The notes beneath the pieces are model-generated. The model was not told the origin of the DNA, did no database searches, and saw only the letters and a list, made by a program, of their open reading frames with translations. The position numbers and the translations under genes are program-made. A stretch of DNA of 64,000 nt from Gimesia sp. (lineage in GTDB: Bacteria > Planctomycetota > Planctomycetia > Planctomycetales > Planctomycetaceae): contig PAJV01000028.1 in NCBI GenBank assembly GCA_002706765.1, forward strand, positions 62,001 to 126,000. Reading direction: 5' to 3'. Below are positions 35,969 to 45,214 of this stretch, in pieces (within the stretch, counting starts at the first letter, position 1; each line of letters begins with the position of its first letter).

Positions 35969-37519
35969 ATGTTGATCGAGGCACTTCAGAATGAATCGTT
36001 ATACGATCATCCCGTAGAATCATTCCAGTTACTGGAAACGCATATTTCCTGGGTCCTGTTGACCGGGCCTTATGCCTATAAACTGAAGAAGCCGGTTGAC
36101 CTGGGTTTTGTTGACTTTTCCACATTGGAACTGCGTGAAAAATACTGCCAGGAAGAGCTGCGCCTGAATCGCAGGCTGGCACCCGAATTGTACCGGAAGG
36201 TAATCCCGATCACCGGTTCTGAAGAAGCCCCTGAGTTTAACGGAACCGGGGAGGTCATCGACTATGCAGTTCAGATGGTCCAGTTCACCCAGGATCGGCT
36301 GTTGAGTGATGCCATCAGGAAGCAGGAATTAACGGCGGAACATATAGATCAGCTGTCGGAAGAAGTTGCTGAATTTCATGCAAAGATTGCCGTTGCTGGT
36401 GCTGATCTGGAATGGGGAACTCCCGAAAAGGTACTCGCTCCGGTGGAAGAGAATTTTCGGCATGTGAATGAACTGTTTTCGAATGCGGAAACAGTTCAGG
36501 AGATCCTGAACGTGATCCGATCTGAAAATGAACGTTGTTACCGGGAATCCTATGCTTTATTCAAGGAGCGAAAGTCCCGGGGATCTATCCGCGAATGCCA
36601 TGGGGACATGCATCTGGGGAATATGATTCTCAGTGATCGGGGAGTCACAATCTTTGACTGCCTGGAATTCAATGCCGGTTTACGCTGGACCGATGTAATG
36701 AGCGAAGTCGCCTTTGTCGTTATGGACCTGGAAGACCGGGGCCGATCCGATTTCGCCATGCAGTTCCTGAATCGTTATCTGGAACTGACCGGAGATTACG
36801 CAGGAGTGCCCCTGCTGCGGTTTTACCTGTCGTATCGGGCGATGGTTCGTGCGAAAGTCGCTGCCATCAGATTAAGCCAGCCGGACTTGTCAGATTCCGT
36901 AGTTGCGGAAGCACGCGAGGAATTCCAGTCGTATCTGGAACTCGCTAAAAATTATGTCTCGAGTACGAAACCCAGACTGTTGCTGACGCATGGAGTCTCG
37001 GGCAGTGGCAAGTCCTATGGGAGTCAACTCCTGCTGCAGGGGATGGCGGCGATTCGTATTCGTTCCGATGTCGAACGCAAACGTCTGCAGAACGAACAGC
37101 AGATCCCGGATGCTGAGCTGTATTCAACAGAAACAACCCGCCTGGTCTATGAAAGGCTGGCAGAACAGGCTCGAAAAATACTGGAATCGGGCTGGAATGT
37201 GATCGTTGATGCCACAACACTCAAAGTCTGGCAGCGTAAATTGTTTTACGAACTGGCGGAAAAACAGCAGGTGCCGTTTCAACTTGTGGTCTTCTCTGCA
37301 GATCGGGAAGTACTGGAATCCCGGATCAGGCAGCGGGAAAAAAGCGGGAATGATGCCTCTGATGCTACGACAGAAGTTCTGCAGCTGCAACTGGATGAAC
37401 TGGAACCGCTGGGTGAGAGTGAACTCAGGCAGTCAGTCGCCATTCCCGCCGATCAGGAATGGACGACTGAATTGCTGATTCAACTCCTGCAGGCTCCAGG
37501 TGAGAGCTCACAGCTCTGA
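35969..37519 (+). CDS. Bifunctional APH-like kinase and P-loop kinase (COG2187-COG0645 type)
   Basis: 516 residues, two domains. The N-terminal part (about 1-330) is of aminoglycoside phosphotransferase type, with the catalytic loop HGDMHLGNMIL near 212 and the metal-binding IFDCLEFN near 229. The C-terminal part (about 335-510) is a P-loop kinase with Walker A THGVSGSGKSYGSQ near 342 and a predicted LID of Arg-rich sequence (SRIRQREKSG). This fusion is widespread in bacteria without an assigned substrate. GGAG lies 9 bases before the ATG. It runs in the direction of btaB but 148 bases apart; a role in lipid metabolism is not shown. Confidence 0.8.
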   Translation: MLIEALQNESLYDHPVESFQLLETHISWVLLTGPYAYKLKKPVDLGFVDFSTLELREKYCQEELRLNRRLAPELYRKVIPITGSEEAPEFNGTGEVIDYAVQMVQFTQDRLLSDAIRKQELTAEHIDQLSEEVAEFHAKIAVAGADLEWGTPEKVLAPVEENFRHVNELFSNAETVQEILNVIRSENERCYRESYALFKERKSRGSIRECHGDMHLGNMILSDRGVTIFDCLEFNAGLRWTDVMSEVAFVVMDLEDRGRSDFAMQFLNRYLELTGDYAGVPLLRFYLSYRAMVRAKVAAIRLSQPDLSDSVVAEAREEFQSYLELAKNYVSSTKPRLLLTHGVSGSGKSYGSQLLLQGMAAIRIRSDVERKRLQNEQQIPDAELYSTETTRLVYERLAEQARKILESGWNVIVDATTLKVWQRKLFYELAEKQQVPFQLVVFSADREVLESRIRQREKSGNDASDATTEVLQLQLDELEPLGESELRQSVAIPADQEWTTELLIQLLQAPGESSQL

Positions 37520-37536
37520 GTGGATGTTCAATAACG

Positions 37537-37902
37537 TCAGGCAGGTTCCGCGATCCAGGTTCTTGCTAAAGCCAGATCGTCGATATTGAAATATTTGATT
37601 TTTGCTTTTGTGAATGGTTTACAGAACGTGGCCATTCCTTCTTCCCATTTGCTGTCACCCACAATCGCCAGACGTGCAATATCTTTAAAGTGTTTGATGT
37701 CAAATTTCGTGTCTTCCCAGAGCGCGCCCATCGTCCAACCATGGAAATCATCCAGAACAACCAGCATGTGTAAGGCACCATGCTGTTGAATTAATGTTTC
37801 AATGGTGGGGGTGAAGTTGTGGTAGTCTTCTTTGGCCAGTTTACCTGACAATTTTAATTCCACGTAGTTTCGATCTGCGTGGTGTAAAATTTCAATTGGC
37901 AT
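37537..37902 (-). CDS. SpoIIAA-like/STAS domain protein (DUF3478)
   Basis: 121 residues, the usual size for the PF11964 SpoIIAA-like family. The sequence runs VELKLSGKLAKEDYHNFTP, LVVLDDFHGWTMGALWED, then IARLAIVGDSKWEEGMATF, which matches the strand-helix pattern of a STAS/SEC14-like fold. The family is thought to bind small lipids or act as an anti-sigma regulator, but no specific function is known. CAGGAGA before the ATG serves as ribosome-binding site. It is convergent with the kinase gene, with 17 bases between stops. Confidence 0.8.
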   Translation of the reverse strand: MPIEILHHADRNYVELKLSGKLAKEDYHNFTPTIETLIQQHGALHMLVVLDDFHGWTMGALWEDTKFDIKHFKDIARLAIVGDSKWEEGMATFCKPFTKAKIKYFNIDDLALARTWIAEPA

Positions 37903-38103
37903 CGATTGTCTCCTGATTCATTGTGAGAGATTCTTTAGCAGGAATCATTCCGGTTTTCGTTTAATCACAGATCCGTTCCGATTGGAAAGATCTGTTCGCG
38001 TCTATTATAAGCCAGACATGAATTGAGCATAATTGATTATCGGTTCGTTTCCCAGCAGATTCACAAATTTTAAATGGATCTTTATCGAGAACATTAAGAG
38101 TTC

Positions 38104-38808
38104 TCACGATTCTGGAATCAGATGATTCGACACCTGGCCCGAGGGAAATCTCATGACTTTATCAGCCAGCCTCTGAGCCTGACTGCGATCATGTGTGATC
38201 CAGACAAACGCCGGGGATTCTTCTGAGGATTCGAGCCACTGTAAAATAATCGATTCGAACTGCTCGGTGGTTTCCGGATCGAGCCCGGACGTGGGTTCAT
38301 CCAGCAGCAGGACTTCGGGTGAGAGGATCAGCGCACGTAATAAAGCCACGATTTGTCCTTCTCCCCCGGACAGGGAGGATGACTTTTTTTTGAGAAATGA
38401 GTCGGGTCTGCCAAAGGATTCCAGGAAGCTTCGAATGGTTGCGGGATTGTGGTCTTTGTGTTGATTGACCTGAAACTGAAAGGCAAACTGCAGATTTGAT
38501 TCCACCGTACCTTCGATTAAAATCGGTCGTTGCTGAAGATAGATCACCCTGCTGCGATATTCGGGTATTTGTTTATCCCTGACTGGTTCATTATGAAACA
38601 GGATCGTGCCTTCCTGGATTTCATCCAGCATCGCCAGTGACCGCAGAAATACGGATTTCCCCGATCCCGTCGGGCCTGAAATGGCGATGCGGTCTCCCGG
38701 GTCAATGCGGAGTGACAGGTTTCGATTCAACCATTGGCCGTCTGAGGCCTGTCGTCCTGTCTGACGTGCTTCCAGCAGGCAGGGGGCAGATGTCTGTGTG
38801 TCTGGCAT
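38104..38808 (-). CDS. fetA: FetA-like ABC transporter ATP-binding protein
   Basis: 234 residues with the ATPase motifs: Walker A SGPTGSGKSVFLR near 44, Q loop YLQQRP near 92, signature SLSGGEGQIVALLRALIL near 145, Walker B VLLLDEPTSGLDP near 166 and H loop ITHDRSQ near 199. The short signature and lack of extra domains resemble YbbL/FetA. Its start overlaps the upstream PfkB stop by one base (TGATG), so they are coupled. The nearest FetB-like permease is at 31790-32587, on the same strand but about 5.5 kb away, with 6 genes between. Whether they work together is inference. Confidence 0.7.
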   Translation of the reverse strand: MPDTQTSAPCLLEARQTGRQASDGQWLNRNLSLRIDPGDRIAISGPTGSGKSVFLRSLAMLDEIQEGTILFHNEPVRDKQIPEYRSRVIYLQQRPILIEGTVESNLQFAFQFQVNQHKDHNPATIRSFLESFGRPDSFLKKKSSSLSGGEGQIVALLRALILSPEVLLLDEPTSGLDPETTEQFESIILQWLESSEESPAFVWITHDRSQAQRLADKVMRFPSGQVSNHLIPES

Positions 38809-39731
38809 CAGACAAGCTGCTCCATTTCGATCTGGTCGAAAAATGATTCCACGCTGGTTTTCGACAGTCGTGCGGGTAATAGTCTGGTCAGATTATCGGC
38901 TGCTGCCGCCATCCCCCAGCGAATGGCGTCAGGCACACTGCGCCCTTCATGAATACCACAGGCAATTCCTGCAGCCAGACTGTCACCACAGCCGATGGGG
39001 TTTACAGCATCCGCTTTCGCGGGGGTGAAACGAAAAACCTGTTCTTCCGAGGTCGCCCATAAAGCATCTTTGCCCTGTGAGATCACAACCCAGGTCGCCC
39101 CCCTCTGATTGATATCCTGCATCCCTTTGATCATCTGGTCGGTGCTGGCCAGGGAACGGGCCAGGGTATGCTCCAGTTCTTCCAGGTTCGGCTTCACCAG
39201 AAAAGGGTTCTGATTTAAAGCGGCCTCGAGTTCCGGTCCCCGCGCGTCGAGTATCACCGGGCAGCTGGTGTCTGACAGCAGATCATGATACAGGGTTGCA
39301 GGAGCGCCTGCCGGTAATGATCCGGTGAGTACAACGACATCCGCAGAAGCGACATGGGAGCGGAATTCCTCGGCGAACGCAGATACCTCGAGCGCGGAAA
39401 CAGAAGTCGCGTTTTCCACCAGTTCGGTTGTCTGCCCCGTTGATCGATCCAGCACGGTCGTACAGATTCGTGTCGGGTTCTGCTGCTCCAGGATACGACA
39501 GGGGACCTGCAGGTTCATAAGATCTGCTTCGATTAAATCTCTGGTATAACCGCCAGCCGAAAAAATCGTTTCACAGGGAATGCCCAGGTGACGGATCGCC
39601 ATTCCCACATTAATCACTTTTCCGGAGGCAGACCAGTGAGCAGATTGACAACGGTTGACTTCCCCGATCTGCAGAGAATCCACTTCCAGAATCTGCTGCC
39701 AGGCCGGGCTCAAGCCGGCTGAGATGATCAT
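38808..39731 (-). CDS. PfkB family sugar kinase (1-phosphofructokinase-like)
   Basis: 307 residues. The N-terminus MIISAGLSPAWQQILEVDSL resembles the LNPALD start of tagatose-6-phosphate and 1-phosphofructokinases. The first signature KVINVGMAIRHLG is near residue 38, and the second, NPIGCGDSLAAGIACGI near 248, holds the catalytic Asp in GCGDS (A loop GxGD). VEEL-type phosphate-binding residues KPNLEELEH lie near 168. It phosphorylates a sugar phosphate, substrate undetermined. AAAGGA before the ATG serves as ribosome-binding site. It lies between the SGNH hydrolase gene (46 bases upstream) and fetA (overlapping), so the three form an operon. Confidence 0.82.
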   Translation of the reverse strand: MIISAGLSPAWQQILEVDSLQIGEVNRCQSAHWSASGKVINVGMAIRHLGIPCETIFSAGGYTRDLIEADLMNLQVPCRILEQQNPTRICTTVLDRSTGQTTELVENATSVSALEVSAFAEEFRSHVASADVVVLTGSLPAGAPATLYHDLLSDTSCPVILDARGPELEAALNQNPFLVKPNLEELEHTLARSLASTDQMIKGMQDINQRGATWVVISQGKDALWATSEEQVFRFTPAKADAVNPIGCGDSLAAGIACGIHEGRSVPDAIRWGMAAAADNLTRLLPARLSKTSVESFFDQIEMEQLV

Positions 39732-39777
39732 GTCATAATTCCTTTCAAGAGCTCTGATGCGAGCGCAGACCAGACTG

Positions 39778-41070
39778 TCAGGGAACCAGTTCGCCCCGCA
39801 GCATGATCTTGCCGACCCGTATTCTTGTTCCCTGGTATTTGGCGGACTTCAATTCCTCGTCGGGATTTTTCAGGCGAAATGCAACGGAACTGCGGTCTGG
39901 TTGCTCAGCGTCGATTTCGACCGTCACTGTATGAATCTGCCCTGGATCCAGGCCCTCGGCCAGCCTTAATGTGGAGATGCGATGGTAAGTGCAGTAACTG
40001 TCAAAACGGGGGGTAAGCTTCTTGTGTGGTTTTCCATCTACCGTGATCTGAACCTGTCCGCCATCGGGGCCGACCAAATCATATAACGCAGCCTGGGAAC
40101 CACGAAAACGAAATGTGAGTTTGCTTCCCGGAGCATCTGCTTCCCAGATTTGACTCAAGCGTCCTCCGAATCGCTTCTGCAGAACATGATCTGCCGGAAG
40201 TTCCTTCCAGTTACCACTGAGCATGGATGCATCCAGGGGAATCATTTTCGCATCAGTCCAGTGTCCCTTCACAAAGGGCTGTTTGAGTTTGGAACTGTGG
40301 TTGACGGGCTGAGAAGTGGTTGCCATCTGTTTGATCGCTGATGCAATGACTTCCGTGTAGATCTCATGTCCCGCATCAAGTGGATGCACTCCATCTTTGG
40401 AAAACAGGACGATGCCTTCCGCCACCGGGGTGTCGGAAGTGAATTTGAGTTTGTCTTCCTGTTCCAGTTCTGCAATTTTCAATGCGACGTTAATGGAAGG
40501 AATTCCATAATGGTCGGCCAGCAGTTCCATGGCGGAAGCAGCGCGGGGGTTCTCGGCTTTACGTAGATCTTTCTCGTAATTCACTCGAAATGTATAGACA
40601 AAGCAGATGTCCGTTTGAGGGTTGGATTTCCAGATCTGTCGGACAATACCATCCATCGATTCCCAGATCGCTTCAGGCTGACGGCCACCATCATTCACCG
40701 CGAATTCAACGAATACCAGATCCGGGTGATGTTGCAGGACATCTTGCTCCAGGCGAAATGCTCCCAGATCACTCCCGGTACCACCAATGGCAGCATGGAT
40801 TTCATGAATCTTCGCGTTGGGAAACTCTGACTGCAGCCACTTGGTTGTTTTCACTCTCCAGCCATTCGCGGCTGTGATGGATCCTCCCAGATAAGCCACC
40901 CGGACTTCTTCGCCTGATTTCAACTTCTTAACCGTGTTACCGATTCCCTGTCGTGGTTTGATCAGTTCCGCCTGGACCGCATGATATTCAGGGGGATCGG
41001 CCTGAACCGACGCCAGGGAGAATATTGTCAGCAGGGTGAAAGCAATCAGTTTGGTGGTGATGGTGTTCAT
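39778..41070 (-). CDS. Secreted SGNH/GDSL hydrolase with C-terminal beta-sandwich
   Basis: 430 residues with a signal peptide ([17 protein letters not shown]). The GDSL-type block I is [10 protein letters not shown] near residue 60, the Gly block [14 protein letters not shown] near 95, the Asn block FVEFAVND near 121, and the catalytic [13 protein letters not shown] near 223 with Asp and His. The C-terminal 170 residues are beta-rich ([20 protein letters not shown]) and may bind carbohydrate. It likely removes acetyl groups from glycans outside the cell. GGAG lies before the ATG. It is first in the leftward set with pfkB and fetA. Confidence 0.82.
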   Translation of the reverse strand: MNTITTKLIAFTLLTIFSLASVQADPPEYHAVQAELIKPRQGIGNTVKKLKSGEEVRVAYLGGSITAANGWRVKTTKWLQSEFPNAKIHEIHAAIGGTGSDLGAFRLEQDVLQHHPDLVFVEFAVNDGGRQPEAIWESMDGIVRQIWKSNPQTDICFVYTFRVNYEKDLRKAENPRAASAMELLADHYGIPSINVALKIAELEQEDKLKFTSDTPVAEGIVLFSKDGVHPLDAGHEIYTEVIASAIKQMATTSQPVNHSSKLKQPFVKGHWTDAKMIPLDASMLSGNWKELPADHVLQKRFGGRLSQIWEADAPGSKLTFRFRGSQAALYDLVGPDGGQVQITVDGKPHKKLTPRFDSYCTYHRISTLRLAEGLDPGQIHTVTVEIDAEQPDRSSVAFRLKNPDEELKSAKYQGTRIRVGKIMLRGELVP

Positions 41071-41175
41071 GAAAATCTTCTCCGAGAGTGCGAACAGGAA
41101 GCTTCTATTTTAACGAACGGAGATTCAGATTGAAATGAGCCGAAGCGATCAAAATGAGGTTGAGAAGATCTGATT

Positions 41176-42345
41176 TCAAAGAAGCGATTCCAGAATTTGC
41201 GTCAGCTCCTCATCCGTGATTTCACGGGGGTTGCCGCTCATGCTGTTTCCCCGCGAACTTGTAACCAGCGCGGGAATTTGCGATGGATTCACACCGACAT
41301 CGGCAAGACGGCGCGGAATCTGGAGGCGGTCATTCAGTTGCTGGATTTCCTCAATCAGTAATTCAGCGGCCTGTATTTCGGAATGAGTCTGGTTCGGATA
41401 AAGGAACCTGTAGATCGTGGCATATTCCTGCTGTCGAACCGATAGATTTGCTTTCAACGTCGCGGGCAACATCATGGCACATGCCAGGCCGTGAGAGATC
41501 CTGCAGTGGATTCCTAATGCGGGAGCTACCCCATGAGCCATCCCCAGGCCGGAATTGGCTAAGGCAATCCCTGAGAGTAACGCGGCATGAGCCATTGCTT
41601 CACGACCGTTGCGGGAGTTTCCATTCTCGACCACTTCAGGCAATGCCGGGATCGCCAGCTTGAGCCCCTGCAGACAGAGTGCCTGTGGGATCGGCTGTGC
41701 CCGGCACGAGATATAACTTTCCAGTAACTGTGTAATGGCATCCATTCCCGTACGGGCGGTGATTTCCGGGGGAACCGAACAGGCGAGTTGAGGATCACAG
41801 AGCACGATGTCGGGTATCATCTGCTCGGCACGCAGGCTTTTTTTGAAAGGTGGCGCATAACTTGAGATGACGGCATTTTTAGTCGCTTCGCTGCCCGTTC
41901 CCGCCGTAGTGGGAATCGCCAGGAAAGGGAGCGGCGCTGCGGTTAACTTCAAGCCCCGTCCGACTCCCTCCAGGTAATCCACAACGGTTTCGCTTTCCTG
42001 ATTGGTGATCATTGCAGAGGTCGCCTTGGCCAGATCAATGCCGGAACCACCGCCGATTCCAATCAGAAAGTCCCCTGCACCGGCCTTTGAGTCTCTGAGC
42101 AGCTTTGTGGCCTGATCCACGTCTGCGACTTCGGGTTCATTGGAAATCGTGCGGATAAACTCACTTTTGATATCAGCCTGGGACAGCAGTTGGCGTAATT
42201 CGTCAATTACCCCGGATGCTTCCAGCGAGCGCGAACCACTGATGATGAAAGCCCGTGTCCCCAGCGCAGCCGCCAGTTTTCCGACTTCCTGAAAGCGTCC
42301 CCAGCCAAAGCAAATCTGTTGTGGTGCGAAAAAATTGTAATTCAT
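41176..42345 (-). CDS. Iron-containing alcohol dehydrogenase
   Basis: 389 residues from ATG 42345; GTG 42354 would add three. The nucleotide-binding GIGGGSGIDLAKATSAM near residue 97 and the metal-site stretch HAALLSGIALANSGLGMAHG, then HCRISHGLACAMMLP near 271-286, identify the group III alcohol dehydrogenase family. The metal ligands are Asp and three His in this area. It oxidises or reduces an alcohol with NAD(P); substrate unknown. It lies downstream of the gpx gene but a terminator separates them. Confidence 0.88.
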   Translation of the reverse strand: MNYNFFAPQQICFGWGRFQEVGKLAAALGTRAFIISGSRSLEASGVIDELRQLLSQADIKSEFIRTISNEPEVADVDQATKLLRDSKAGAGDFLIGIGGGSGIDLAKATSAMITNQESETVVDYLEGVGRGLKLTAAPLPFLAIPTTAGTGSEATKNAVISSYAPPFKKSLRAEQMIPDIVLCDPQLACSVPPEITARTGMDAITQLLESYISCRAQPIPQALCLQGLKLAIPALPEVVENGNSRNGREAMAHAALLSGIALANSGLGMAHGVAPALGIHCRISHGLACAMMLPATLKANLSVRQQEYATIYRFLYPNQTHSEIQAAELLIEEIQQLNDRLQIPRRLADVGVNPSQIPALVTSSRGNSMSGNPREITDEELTQILESLL

Positions 42346-42360
42346 AGCAGTCACTTAAAT

Positions 42361-42395
42361 AAAAAAAGGGACGCATCCCCCTGGGATGCATCCCC
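42361..42395 (-). terminator. Terminator of the glutathione peroxidase gene
   Basis: An 11-bp stem (42368-42378 with 42384-42394, one G-U pair) followed on the reverse strand by a T-run over the A-tract ending at 42367. It separates the peroxidase gene from the alcohol dehydrogenase gene. Confidence 0.8.
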
Positions 42396-42416
42396 GCTTG
42401 TAGAGATCGGATTTGA

Positions 42417-43001
42417 TTATTTCTTTTTCAGTTCTGTTTCAATTGCGGTCGTGACTTCTTCCGACTGCGGATTGACGCGGGTCCGGAAACGGGCAGCGAT
42501 TTCGCCATCGCGGCTGATCAGAAACTTTTCAAAGTTCCATTTGACAGGACCGGCTGTTTTGGAGTTCGTCTTTTTCGAGGTCAGGTACTGATAGAGCGCA
42601 TCGGCATCTTTGCCATTCACGTCAACCTTGCTGAACATGTCAAAAGTGACACCGTAATTCTTGCTGCAAAACTCGGAAATCTGCTCTGCAGAACCTGGTT
42701 CCTGTGCACCAAACTGATTGCAGGGAAAGCCCAGAACGACCAGTCCCTGATCCTTATATTTATCATGCAGGGCCTGCAGATCTTTGTATTGGGGAGTGGC
42801 TCCGCATTTACTGGCAGTGTTGACGATCAGCAGTACTTTGTCTTTGTATTTGCTCAGATCGACCTCTTTCCCTTCCAGCGTCTTCACTGTGTGATCCAAC
42901 ACGGGGGGAACAGATTTTTTATCGCTTTGCCCGGCAAGGCTCAGGGAACAGGTCAAAGCCAGCACGCCTGCCAGCATAGTCAGTGATTTGAGGTTTCTCA
43001 T
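42417..43001 (-). CDS. Secreted glutathione peroxidase family protein
   Basis: 194 residues from ATG 43001; GGAGAG precedes it. A signal peptide (LAGVLALTCSLSLAGQ) is followed by the peroxidase fold. The active-site motif is NTASKCGATPQYKDLQAL with a normal Cys in place of selenocysteine, then LGFPCNQFGAQEPG with the conserved Gln, and VKWNFEKFLISRDG near the C-terminus with the Trp-Asn pair. It reduces peroxides, probably with thioredoxin rather than glutathione, in the periplasm. Next to SOD and the BshC-like gene it fits an oxidative-stress set, although not linked in an operon. Confidence 0.9.
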   Translation of the reverse strand: MRNLKSLTMLAGVLALTCSLSLAGQSDKKSVPPVLDHTVKTLEGKEVDLSKYKDKVLLIVNTASKCGATPQYKDLQALHDKYKDQGLVVLGFPCNQFGAQEPGSAEQISEFCSKNYGVTFDMFSKVDVNGKDADALYQYLTSKKTNSKTAGPVKWNFEKFLISRDGEIAARFRTRVNPQSEEVTTAIETELKKK

Positions 43002-43240
43002 CGATCTCTCCAAGGTTAAGGATCCGGGCAAAATGCTCGGCCCGAAATAAGTAAAACGAACAGTGCTTTGAATCGCGTCTTGCGAGAACGTTTCGATCCC
43101 TCGACTATAAACAGTATTATAGTCAGATCTCAGATAAAAATAATACTATTTGTTCGTCGGAGAATCAATTGTCGGGAAGCATTTCGCGGAGGGAAGTTTA
43201 ACTGTTGTACCGGGCAGGAGAGACTGGCAGGCTGGAGAGA

Positions 43241-43696
43241 TCAGGAGAGCCGCCTGGCAAGGTTCGCTTTGTAGTAGAGTGAACGAAACAGTTCCGAGAC
43301 CGGAAAACCATCTGTGGTGGAGCCGACTTCGATTTCCTGGTCGCTGATCCAGCGGTTCCGCAGATCAGATTCGAGTAGCTTCCGGGCTGCCGAGTTGAGT
43401 TCCTGGAAATCAAACAGCTCGACAATATAATGTTCAGATGAATCTTCCAGCGTCGATTTTTCACTGAAAGCCAGGTGAGCCATGGGTTCCTGTGAAAGGA
43501 TAAAATCCTCAAAAGGCACCAGTTCGAATGACTTTTCCAGTTCTGAAATCAGGCAGTGCTGAAAAGTTTCGTAAGGTCGTTTCTTATCACCCGGCAACAT
43601 GAATTCCTGACGTTCGTAATTCCAGTGAGCCAACCAGTGCGTTTTCTGATCGACGGTTTTCTGCAGCAGGATAAATGAGCCTACAAAGTTCCCCAT
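43241..43696 (-). CDS. Degenerate Nudix-fold-like protein
   Basis: 151 residues. The segment MLPGDKKRPYETFQHCLISE continuing LEKSFEL resembles the Nudix box (GX5EX7REUXEEXGU), but the Arg and Glu catalytic residues read Ser-Glu-Leu-Glu-Lys, so metal binding is probably lost or reduced. The rest (HYIVELFDFQELN, WISDQEIEVGSTTDGFPVSE) fits the later strands of that fold. A binding rather than hydrolytic role is likely. No RBS is clear; GAAAGG lies 13 bases upstream. An intact Nudix gene lies about 1 kb to the right. Confidence 0.5.
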   Translation of the reverse strand: MGNFVGSFILLQKTVDQKTHWLAHWNYERQEFMLPGDKKRPYETFQHCLISELEKSFELVPFEDFILSQEPMAHLAFSEKSTLEDSSEHYIVELFDFQELNSAARKLLESDLRNRWISDQEIEVGSTTDGFPVSELFRSLYYKANLARRLS

Positions 43697-44111
43697 CGTC
43701 GATTTTGACCTTTCTCGATCATGAATGCTTGTCAGTGTTGGTTTTCAGTAACTAATGGCCCGACTGAATTTTACCATTGCTGTGGAGGGATTTGGTTTGG
43801 AATTCCTTGAAAAGCGGGACCTCCGCTCAGAAAACAGGCTGAAATCCCAGATTCCACGCTATTAGGGGAATCTTCGATTGACCGTATTCTGAGGGAAATT
43901 CAGATTTTACTATCTTTTTACGGTTTCCCATTGCATACGAAGTATCTTGTTTGTAGAATTACGCATAAGTACTCACGGATGTAAAATCGTTGTATTGTAG
44001 TACCTTTACCATCCCCATTTGACCCTACCCCAATTTGACCCGCCCAATGGCAGAACTGGATGAATCGTCACAATGGTTCTGATTCTGCCCCTGACCTTAA
44101 AGGCTCACCCT
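43697..44111. other. Intergenic region upstream of the FHA gene
   Basis: About 415 bases between divergent genes. Near the end there are two copies of ATTTGACCC (about 44018 and 44033). This may be a short operator-like repeat but is too small to be assigned. No RNA gene seen. Confidence 0.4.
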
Positions 44112-44456
44112 ATGAAAGTTCATCTTATCAGCGATCATCCTGATTTGCCGGACATTGAGATTGGTACCGAAGAACTGCCAGTCGTTCTGGGGAGAAGCAA
44201 CAGCTGCGAATTACGCATCCTGGATCCCATGCTCAGCAGACATCAATGCGAGTTGACATTCCATAATAATGCCGTTCGCGTTCGGGATCTTGAGTCGACC
44301 AATGGTACGATTGTGAATTCAGCCGTCGTGCATGAAGCCCCACTTTATCCAGGGGACATCCTCACCATTGGCATGGCGAATTATGTCGTCAGCTACTACG
44401 ACGGCGATGGACAGGAAAGTTTCGAAGAAAGCTATTTCTCCGAGAACTCAATTTAG
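44112..44456 (+). CDS. Stand-alone FHA domain protein
   Basis: 114 residues, essentially one FHA domain. Phosphopeptide-contact motifs are visible: GRSNSCELRILDPMLSRHQCE (Gly-Arg, and Ser-x-x-His), VRDLESTNGTIVN (Asn-Gly) and the last strand ILTIGMANYVVSYY. These bind phosphothreonine partners. AAGG lies before ATG 44112; an earlier ATG at 44073 adds an unlikely hydrophobic start. Partners may include the Ser/Thr kinase at 20352-24707, but it is far away and no direct evidence links them. Confidence 0.88.
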   Translation: MKVHLISDHPDLPDIEIGTEELPVVLGRSNSCELRILDPMLSRHQCELTFHNNAVRVRDLESTNGTIVNSAVVHEAPLYPGDILTIGMANYVVSYYDGDGQESFEESYFSENSI

Positions 44457-44686
44457 AGTGACTCACCTTTTACCATAGCCTCTCCCAATCTATTATACTC
44501 GGTTTAAATGGTTTTGGAGACGATACAGTAAAACTGGAGACTTTCCAGGTCCCGCTGTTTTGTACTGGTTGAGTACACTCTGACGATCTCCTGTGCGCTG
44601 AAGCGAAAGCTGTGAGATCCACAAATCGCATCCCTGTCCTGTGGGGGGGCGGTTAACTCCGATTTTCTTCTGGAAGCCTGGTTCTT

Positions 44687-45193
44687 ATGCAATCCGAAGA
44701 ACTGTTTGATGTCGTTGATGAGCAGGATCAGGTTCTTGAACAACTCCCCCGCTCTGTCGTCCATGCACGCAAACTGCTGCATCGGGCTGCGAATGTCTTC
44801 GTCTTCAATTCCAAAGGCGAATTACTGCTACAGTTCCGCTCTGCCACCAAAGACGAGTATCCCCACTGCTATACCTCATCTGCTTCCGGTCATTTGAGCG
44901 CCGGGGAGGATTATCTCGAATCAGCCCAGCGGGAAATGCAGGAGGAGATCGGCATCGATACCCGGCTGGAATGGCTCGAGAAATTCCCGGGAACTCCAGA
45001 CAATGCCTACGAGCATACCGTGCTGTTTCGGACATATTCTGATGGACCGTTTACCTTTGATCCTGTGGAAATTGAACGCGGGGAGTTTTTTGAACTCACC
45101 CGTATAGACCGGATGCTGGCAGAAGACGAAAAGCAGTTCACTCCCCCGTTTCGACAGCTCTTTCGCTGGTATCGCCAGAACTGTTCCGGCTGA
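44687..45193 (+). CDS. Nudix hydrolase (Idi/YfcD type)
   Basis: 168 residues with a complete Nudix box, [20 protein letters not shown] followed by IGI, at about residues 66-88, and the N-terminal [16 protein letters not shown] typical of isopentenyl-diphosphate-isomerase-like and YfcD-like Nudix proteins. It would hydrolyse a nucleoside or other diphosphate. The IDI-specific Cys and His positions are not clearly present, so isomerase activity is not supported. Ribosome-binding site TGGAAG is about 12 bases before the ATG. It converges with the membrane glycosyltransferase gene 22 bases away. Confidence 0.85.
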   Translation: MQSEELFDVVDEQDQVLEQLPRSVVHARKLLHRAANVFVFNSKGELLLQFRSATKDEYPHCYTSSASGHLSAGEDYLESAQREMQEEIGIDTRLEWLEKFPGTPDNAYEHTVLFRTYSDGPFTFDPVEIERGEFFELTRIDRMLAEDEKQFTPPFRQLFRWYRQNCSG

Positions 45194-45214
45194 CATAACC
45201 GGAATCACTCCCCT

